27,500 nt of DNA from NCBI GenBank assembly GCA_012295275.1, contig CM022665.1, forward strand, positions 24,074,446 to 24,101,945. The letters run 5' to 3'. This document shows, one piece after another, positions 21,371-27,500 of the stretch. The notes under the pieces are model-generated. The model searched no databases and was not told the DNA's origin. It saw only the letters and a list, made by a program, of their open reading frames with translations. The translations under genes were made by a program, and so were the position numbers. Each line of letters opens with the position of its first letter. Position 1 is the first letter of the stretch. The stretch is from Chrysomallon squamiferum (lineage: Eukaryota; Mollusca; Gastropoda; Neomphalida; Peltospiridae).

Positions 21371-21405
21371 CCAGACAGATGATACAAAAGGACGAAACGT
21401 CGATG
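21371..21405 (+). other. hammerhead-ribozyme-like motif, probably decayed
   Basis: The order CCAG (21371), CAGATGA (21376-21382), GGAC (21390-21393), GAAA (21394-21397), then GTC (21399-21401) and GATG resembles the type-I hammerhead layout in animal retroelements, where the core is CTGATGA, stem II, GAAA, stem III, GTC. GATG could pair with CATC at 21369-21372. Against function: the first core base pair is changed (CAGATGA), stem II does not pair, and there is no room for stem III between GAAA and GTC. At best this is a relic of a Penelope-like or SINE element; chance is possible. Confidence 0.2.
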
Positions 21406-21745
21406 CACTTTCACATGGACTTGATAGCACAGGCTAGAACCTTTGATTTACCAGGCATGTAGTGCTGCTTGGAAATCTAATCTGCAGTAAACATTACATA
21501 AAAGAGGTGTAAAAGTGTCTAATTTACTTTTTTCTTACTATCATTTTTTATTTTTTTATTTTTTTTATTTATTGTTTGTTTCTTATCAGCATCTTAGGAT
21601 TTATATGTTCTTACGTTTTTCTTTCTTTTTCTTTTCTTTTATTATTATTATTATTTTTTAAAATCTATTTGTTGTTTCTTATTATTTTCATTTATTTATT
21701 TATTTATGTTTTGTTCTTAAAAAACGATGATTTTTTTCTTCTTAA

Positions 21746-21750
<5 letters not shown>
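21406..21750. other. non-coding stretch, T-rich
   Basis: T-rich sequence with TTTA and ATT units (21640-21710). Phe/Leu-rich open frames here are compositional artefacts. Confidence 0.55.

Positions 21751-21828
<78 letters not shown>
21751..21828. repeat. (CT)39 microsatellite, 78 bp pure
   Basis: Thirty-nine uninterrupted CT units. Confidence 0.98.
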
Positions 21829-21832
<4 letters not shown>

Positions 21833-22429
21833 ATCCTAATTTCGATCTGGTTTTTTCTTCATTATTATTACTACGTTTTATGCAAACCTACCCCAAAAAA
21901 AAAATATTTCCGAAATAAAAAGCAACATATACACTTGAACTAATATTTATACAGATAAAAACGACATAAACAACAGGATGTTTTGCAGCACCCTGGAGTA
22001 TACTTCCACGATATATTCTACCTTTAATTGAACACCTGAAAGACTTATTTGCACTATTTACATCTCGCTACGAGATTTATTGTGAAAACAGTCCACTGTA
22101 GCGTTCTGGAAATCGCTTTTCAGAGGTCATTATTAGCTGTTTGCCTTATTTAAAACGAATTCAGAGAGCCGTTTTTGAAGGTAGAGTTATGCTTAGGATG
22201 ACCGACTATGGAATCTTCATCTGTATCACAGCTCTAGCGTATATCTCTCTCTCTGTGCTCGGTTATCACGCTGCAAATCAAGCGCGGGATTGAAATCTCA
22301 CATGTTCTTTTTCTTCATCATCTTCTTCTTGAATTTCCTCGCTTCTTTTAGTGGATACTTCTTTGCTTTTTTTTTTTTGTTTTTTTTTTTTTTCTCTTCT
22401 TTTTTCGTTTCACATCGGAACAAGTGCAG
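21829..22429. other. non-coding stretch with a weak tRNA-like fragment
   Basis: Near 22254-22299 the sequence CGCGGGATTGAAATCTC resembles a B-box region with one defining mismatch (GATTGAAAT), and GCTCGGTTATCACGC upstream resembles a tRNA D-arm. No perfect A box is present, so it is only a possible SINE or tRNA relic. Poly-T runs lie at 22368-22393. Confidence 0.35.
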
Positions 22430-22467
22430 TGGTGGCAGGGAGAAATGAATTCCTGAATCTGATAAAG
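22430..22467 (+). CDS. candidate microexon, 38 nt
   Basis: A long pyrimidine tract ends at CAAGTGCAG (AG at 22428-22429), and the segment ends with AAAG/GTAAGT, a perfect 5' splice-site consensus (intron from 22468). Only one of three frames is open and reads VAGRNEFLNLIK. An alternative acceptor after 22438 would shorten it to 29 nt. No family is recognised. Isolated perfect donors do occur by chance, so this is weak. Confidence 0.15.
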
Positions 22468-23138
22468 GTAAGTTTATTATTATTTATTTATTTATTTATT
22501 TTTTTGAATTACCTACATCAGCACTTCACAGCTAGCTTGTATAATATACTTCATAAAAAGTCTTTGGACCGAAAACGCGCCACCTGGCGGCGAGATAGAT
22601 AGGAATGTGTTTGAAAATTAATGTATTTTGCAATGTTTCGCAATGAACCATGTTTGTTTTGGTTATTATTTTGTTATCTTTCCATTTTTTTTTTTTTTTT
22701 TTTGGTCTTTTTGTCTTTTCTTTTTTAAGAGCTGTATCCAGTTCCTGATAATACTCCGCTCTTTAAGTGTCATTACTAACAAAAAAATATATTATTTAGA
22801 TATATTATTAATGGGTTTCGATCGCAGTGATTCTTTTATTGTTGCTTTATTTCGTTACTTTACTTCCACGAAGGTATATTCATTATAATACTTTAAGTAC
22901 TGCACTTTTAATATTAATTTGACCGTTGCTTGTAACTGAGTTACTGATGCTTAGAAAAAAAGGGGTGAATTTAAAACTATTATCCAATTATTGAAGAAGG
23001 AAAAAAAAAGAAGCCAACGTAATTATTTACATGTAATTAATTTCACACTACAAAGTTGAAATAATTTGGAGATTTATTTGTGAAACATGGCAGAACCAAA
23101 CACCAGCACGAACTCAGTTTAACTGAAGTTAAACAAAA

Positions 23139-23142
<4 letters not shown>
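22468..23142. other. non-coding stretch
   Basis: TTTA units at 22480-22500 and a T19 run at 22685-22703. No other features are recognised. Confidence 0.5.
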
Positions 23143-23174
<32 letters not shown>

Positions 23175-23204
23175 AAGGAAAAAAAAAAAAAAAAAAAAAA
23201 AAAA
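23143..23204. repeat. paired poly-A tracts (A30 and A26)
   Basis: Two long A-runs separated by TAAAGG, followed at 23224-23248 by a TA array. This resembles the 2419-2477 pair. Confidence 0.95.
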
Positions 23205-23223
23205 TAAATTAAAATTAAAACAT

Positions 23224-23248
23224 TATATATTATATATATATATATATA
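23224..23248. repeat. (TA)n microsatellite
   Basis: Short alternating TA run with one ATTA break. Confidence 0.9.
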
Positions 23249-23338
23249 AAACGCTGATTTTATTAAAGCTGGTAATTCGTTATTAATATTTCTGCAGAAG
23301 TTACTTTTCTTTTTTCTTCCTTTACATTGAACACTTAG

Positions 23339-23520
23339 AAGCATGCTGGAATCTTCGTTTGAGAAATACGAAACAGAATTTGAAAACTAAATTACCGTGG
23401 AACAGACTAACTCACCCAAATCAGATCACACCTCGCAGCGAAAAGCAAATTCCAGTTCGTCACTCAGTGGTCGCGTTATCTCGCCGAATCAAATTCACCA
23501 AAATAAATGTTTATGTTCTT
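23339..23520 (+). CDS. candidate internal exon, 182 nt, unknown product
   Basis: A strong pyrimidine tract (about 23301-23323) and CACTTAG (AG at 23337-23338) form an acceptor. One frame stays open through the segment (residues include ACWNLRLRNTKQNLK and HSVVALSRRIKF) and reaches a donor CTT/GTAAGC at 23521. The open frame in fact runs on to a stop at 23586, so this could also be a terminal exon. A second frame from ATG 23343 gives a short acidic peptide, MLESSFEKYETEFEN, then a stop. Composition is GC-richer than the flanking A/T runs. No domain is recognised and chance is quite possible. Confidence 0.2.
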
Positions 23521-23586
23521 GTAAGCACGAACTCTGTTACAGCACATAATACACTTCAAAGTGTGCGCCAAGAATTCACTAGTTAG

Positions 23587-24172
23587 TTACCACAGCACAG
23601 CAAGACACAAGTTTTTTGTAGAAAATGTTTACTCGACTACACCAAAGTTGATATTTCTTCGAGGCGGGATGTTTTGGAATCGTGTTTATCGATCTACGAA
23701 GACTTGCTTCGTGTTTTGATATAAGATTATTGCAACATACAGATTTGCAATATCATATTTAGCTATATCTATATGAGTATATGCTTTTTTATTTACCGTG
23801 GTTTATTTATGTTTATGAATCAGAATCTATCTGTTTTTATTTTCTTGTTGGTTTTTTATTTAGGAATATGTTTTGATTTTTAATACTGGTTTATTATCAG
23901 TGTGTCCTGTATCATTTTTATCGATATAAGGTATATTTACAATGAATGCTGTTAGACATAATTTCAGTATTTCCAAGGCCCATAATAAGTTTTGGTTTGG
24001 GATTTTTTCATCGATCATTAGTAGTAGTTGGGCTGTGTTTTGCATGGTGCGCAGGCGCGATCACAAGGCTGGAAATATGGTTAAAATTACGTCATTTTTC
24101 GATATTACGTTCATTGATATTTGTATGCACATTTACTCTTTTATAACTGTTTCTAACTAAAAATGTATCTAC
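23587..24172. other. non-coding stretch with overlapping short frames
   Basis: Two ATG-started frames overlap on opposite strands: plus 23942-24160 and minus 24045-23860. The minus frame has a good ACCATG context. Neither has a recognisable motif and at most one could be real. Confidence 0.4.
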
Positions 24173-24190
24173 TTACTGATATATCAGTAA
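24173..24190. repeat. perfect 18-bp palindrome
   Basis: TTACTGATATATCAGTAA is identical to its own reverse complement. It could be a dimeric protein-binding site or a chance palindrome. Confidence 0.85.
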
Positions 24191-25238
24191 ATTAAAATAT
24201 TTCTAGAATCATCATTAGCTAGACCAGTAGATCAGTTACAATGTTTCTAAAATCGTTAACCGTATCTGTACCTATGTACTTGCTTATTACTGCCCAAGTA
24301 CTGCCGATACCTGTGCTATTATAGCCCGATATCTCTTTATCTGTTTACTGAAAGCCAGTTGTTAACATGTGTCTGTTTAAGCAAATAATTATACATCTTC
24401 TTATTGCTTGTATTATGTGGTTATGGTTTGATGTTCGTCAGTATCTGATGTGAAAACATTGATTACACGTTAATTCTTGTTCTATCCAATACTAATTTAT
24501 CTCGACTGCTGCAATTAGCGATTAGTGAGCAAAGAAGTATACAAGTATCGTCAATATTAACGAGGACGGTTTGGAGAGATACCAAATAGCTAAAGAACGT
24601 AGTATTATCAGCCTAAGAGGAATGCTGCTAACCATTGCAGTACAAGCTGACAGTAATTCAGTGCGGCACAACAGACTGCAATAAAAGATTGCGATTATTG
24701 ATAGTAATAAATCTAAAGTAAGTAATGTAAAACATCATCGGGAATTCCCTCTTGGTGGACAAAAAAACCCCCACCAGTCTTGTTATACTGAATTTTTTAA
24801 TTTTTTATGACAAAAATAATTTTAAATAATAATAATAATAATCTTGCCCATTGTATCTGTAACAGCATTATCTATAAAACAATATGAAACAAATTAATAA
24901 AATATTATTACTTGATATACAGTGCAACACCCTGAATTTGCTATTTCTCACTTTTTTTTATTATATCAAACTGTTTTCTGATTTGAATTAATTTTTTTTT
25001 TTTTTTAATTTCATTCTGGGCAAAAGGATAAGGTTGGAACCATTTCCATTTCGTTTTCATGAAAGCATTATGAGTAGAAAAATCACGAACGGTTTCGTCA
25101 CTATTTTTGCTCCGTTTTATCATAAGCAATGGTAGTAATAATTAACGACGATTATCATGTTTCTGGTGATTTTTTTTTAAGACTATGACCGTGATGATGA
25201 TGCTCCTTCAGCTGATAATTAGATAACCTAAAACATAC
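24191..25238. other. non-coding stretch, nothing recognised
   Basis: AT-rich sequence with a short AAT run at 24826-24842 and T-runs near 24990. Confidence 0.5.
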
Positions 25239-25514
25239 ATGCAACTGGACATTAAAGAAAAACGATTAGTTTTGATGGTTTTCAGAATCAAACGAAAACT
25301 GGACACGGCCATTCTTGCATCTTTTCTTACTGGTAATGCTTCTGCAGTGAGAAGGCAATACACAGTATTTCTTCTGTGTACCGCCATCCAGTCCACGATA
25401 ACCTTTATCCTTTTAAAGACCCATCGTTGTTATCCTTACAGAAAGAGCAATTACCCTGCGTATTTATCGCGAATTGGTTTCCCGCGGGTACTTTGGAGAA
25501 AAAAACGTAACTGA
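25239..25514 (+). CDS. candidate small ORF, 91 aa, unknown function
   Basis: ATG-started, 91 codons to TGA, with a stop four codons upstream fixing the start. The peptide is basic and mixed in composition (starts MQLDIKEKRLVLMVF, ends GFPRVLWRKKRN), with a moderately hydrophobic middle (VFLLCTAIQSTITFILL) that might be a membrane segment. It lies in a stretch that becomes GC- and CpG-richer towards 25700. An overlapping minus-strand frame (25396-25208) argues for simply low stop density. No family is recognised. Confidence 0.2.
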   Translation: MQLDIKEKRLVLMVFRIKRKLDTAILASFLTGNASAVRRQYTVFLLCTAIQSTITFILLKTHRCYPYRKSNYPAYLSRIGFPRVLWRKKRN

Positions 25515-25553
25515 AGGATAGGTAAATAATCGTCGGCATTTGGTACAAGCGGG

Positions 25554-25607
25554 ATGCTTTCAGCACGCGACCACCTTCCCCGAGGAACAGCTTCAGAGGG
25601 AACTCAG
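25554..25607 (+). CDS. candidate first coding exon with donor site
   Basis: ATG at 25554 (G at -3) opens 18 codons, MLSARDHLPRGTASEGTQ, ending exactly at CAG/GTGAGT, an excellent 5' splice site (intron from 25608). The reading frame at the junction is phase 0. The alternative frame across the same segment (GCFQHATTFPEEQLQREL) is also open and arguably more protein-like, so this could instead be an internal exon. The local sequence is GC- and CpG-richer than the rest of the window. No promoter element is identified. Confidence 0.2.
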
Positions 25608-26029
25608 GTGAGTGAGAACACCCACAGAGAGGAGGGTTACAGGGATGTGAATTTATTTGCTCGGTGATAACCGTGTTATCAGCGAGGTGCGTTCACGCAC
25701 CTGGAAATGCGTTCTCTTTGTTTAACGCTATCAAGACAATGGTATAAAGGTATTGCTGATATTTTTGTTATCGTCAGTGCGATCTGGTACGTGCGTTCTG
25801 ATGTATGTCTGCGACATTTCTGATGGTTTACTGTAACAGAGCATTCCTGGAGTTATCTTTATGCAATCATGAAGAAGAAAACCTGTAGCCGTTATGGGAA
25901 AAACATATATTAGAATATAGAGCAGAACTGAGGCGCCGACTCATAGTGTGTAATAGTCATATCGTCATACGTAATAAGGACTTTATGATGTAACTGCAAC
26001 ACAGGGGTTCATATGTGGAGTATTATTTG
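25608..26029. other. non-coding stretch
   Basis: Mixed sequence, GC-richer at its 5' end. It would be intron if the 25554 exon is real. No repeat is seen. Confidence 0.5.
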
Positions 26030-26665
26030 TAAGTTCAGCAGTTTAGCAGCTCTCCTATATATGGTAGTATAGCAGCTTTTCTATGGTATTAGTTTAGTAC
26101 AGATACTTTTTTCATGCTAAACTGCAGTTTAGCAATTTGCTTTCGCTATAAAATAGTGTTAAAACATTTCTGTAATATATAAGAGACTATGTAAAAGTAT
26201 TTCTATAATACCATAGACCAAGAAAGAGCAGTTCTATAATACTGCAGATAATTTAACAACATTTCTACAATACAAGAGAATTTCTAGAATACACGGATCA
26301 CTAAACAACTTTTCTGTAAAACAAAGATCACGTAACAGCATTTCAATTACACAACAAACCTGATAACATCATCTTTCTAATATAACAGATTATACAGAGC
26401 AGTTTAAACACGCTGCAATATGAACGCATAGTCGAATATGTTCAAAAATTTCAATAACAGAATTGTAACACGATTTACATAACAGAGTAATAGAACTACA
26501 TCGATACAGAGCAAAATTACAGTATCTCCGAGACAACGAATGTAACCGTACGTTTAATTTTATTATTAAATTTCTATAGTAGATCATACACATACATCTT
26601 CACTTTATAGTAGTTTAACATCATTTCCGTAGAAGGTAATGTAACAGCAACTTTAACGCATAACA
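26030..26665. repeat. degenerate ~30-31-bp minisatellite
   Basis: A recurring unit with core AACAGCATTTCTATAATA followed by CAAGAGATCAC-like sequence. Equivalent positions (the ATTTCT-like word) fall at 26166, 26199, 26230, 26261, 26280, 26310, 26340, 26371 and 26401: mostly 30-33 bases apart with one short step of 19. Less clear copies continue to about 26650 (TTTAACATCATTTCC at 26614; GTAACAGCAACTTT at 26641), and earlier diverged ones start near 26030 (GTTTAGCAGCTCTCC). About 20 copies are estimated. Copies are much diverged, with no coding frame kept. Not a simple microsatellite; no known satellite family is assigned. Confidence 0.7.
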
Positions 26666-27322
26666 AGATGTCTTTGATAATCCGTGCAAAAAATCAGCTT
26701 CTGTATACATAAATAAAATAGCATGTGTATGATAAAGAGTGTAATACATTTTCAACGCACTGCACTGAATATGGATATTTTTTAATTTTGTAATCTAAAT
26801 ATCCTTGTTAAAAACAAAATACTTCTAAGTAAAAAAAAAAAATTATGATAATAATAATAAACGAAGTTCTTGGTTTTCACATCAAAGGAGGCGGCATTCC
26901 CAAGATTTTTATTTATCTGATGTGGATTTTTAAACGATCCAAAAACTCATCGAATTCGCTCCAACTTAATTCTTCTTTTTTAACTCCCCGAACATAAAAT
27001 CCCATGAAGCGTTTTATAGATTTCGTTTTAATCACGAGTTAAGATTTTTTTCTCCACCACGTCGACAAATTGGCTAGCTTCACGAAGCTGGAAGTAAACT
27101 TATTGCTACGGTTAGTTGCACTTAGAACATTAATTCTTCCGAGTGATTGAAGGAGCACACGGCAGATAAGGATAAGAAGATAAACACAGGTCTTGCAGAA
27201 AATATACTTCATCGTGCACGGCCCACAAGATAAACGAACAGTCCAGTCTGGTGTTGTTTGTGTAGAACAGGTGCATAGTTGTTTGTTTGTTTGTTGTTGA
27301 TCCTACATAGATAAATTCCTAT

Positions 27323-27323
<1 letters not shown>
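26666..27323. other. non-coding stretch, nothing recognised
   Basis: AT-rich sequence with an A12 run near 26833 and GTTT units at 27280-27292. Confidence 0.55.

Positions 27324-27366
<43 letters not shown>
27324..27366. repeat. (AAT)n microsatellite
   Basis: About 14 AAT units, followed by AAC/AGC triplets and a short TA run (27401-27410). Confidence 0.95.
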
Positions 27367-27368
<2 letters not shown>

Positions 27369-27464
27369 CAAGAACAACAGCAGCAACAACAAAAACGCAT
27401 ATATATATAAACCCATGCACCCATACGTACGTATCTATCTACCTACTTACATCGATACAATTAA

Positions 27465-27500
27465 ACACACACACAGACAGACAGACAGACACATACACAC
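27465..27500. repeat. (CA)n/(CAGA)n microsatellite, runs off window end
   Basis: CA units pass into CAGA units and back to CA-type units. The array is cut by the window edge. Confidence 0.9.

Noticed and set aside
1-27500. CRISPR arrays, bacterial operons, insertion sequences, rRNA or intact tRNA genes
   Set aside because: None seen. Base composition, repeat texture and absence of compact genes point to an animal nuclear genome.

Overview
This window looks like non-coding DNA from an animal nuclear genome: intergenic sequence or the inside of a very long intron. It is strongly AT-rich. It is crowded with long homopolymers, pure (GA/CT)n tracts of 76-93 bp, (ATT)n, (TAC)n, (TAG)n, (CATA)n and (TTTA)n arrays, and CA and CAGA repeats. 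There are no operons, no compact genes and no long open reading frame. This texture, with microsatellites every 1-2 kb, a tRNA-derived SINE-like head and well-formed isolated splice sites, fits a repeat-rich mollusc. My guess is a cephalopod, but that is inference from texture and not from a recognised gene.

Layout. 1-3000 is AT-rich sequence with triplet microsatellites, a long poly-A pair and one short ATG-initiated ORF. 3036-3100 holds a minus-strand sequence with perfect Pol III A-box and B-box matches at tRNA spacing. 3200-6300 is anonymous sequence with a roughly 33-bp direct repeat (5563/5752). 6292-9000 holds two long (GA/CT)n tracts, compound ATT arrays and a GC-richer island with an exon-like minus-strand frame (6765-7006). 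10111-10190 is an almost perfect 30-bp-arm hairpin around a TA-rich loop. 11458-11790 is a degenerate purine-rich minisatellite. 11800-19000 alternates anonymous sequence with triplet, (GA)n, (CATA)n and (TTTA)n arrays. 20152-20545 is the best exon candidate: acceptor, 36 open codons, stop, AATAAA and a GU-rich element. 21371-21405 resembles a decayed hammerhead-ribozyme core. 22400-25610 contains three further exon-like segments. 26030-26665 is a degenerate minisatellite of about 30-31 bp.

No gene product is recognised. Most open frames over 60 codons here are translations of microsatellites (Ser-Leu from CT, Arg-Glu from GA, poly-Tyr or poly-Ile from ATT) or fall within chance expectation for the base composition. 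All exon calls are low-confidence candidates that need RNA evidence. The two degenerate ~30-bp minisatellites, the 10111 hairpin and the 20152 terminal-exon candidate are the points most worth following up.
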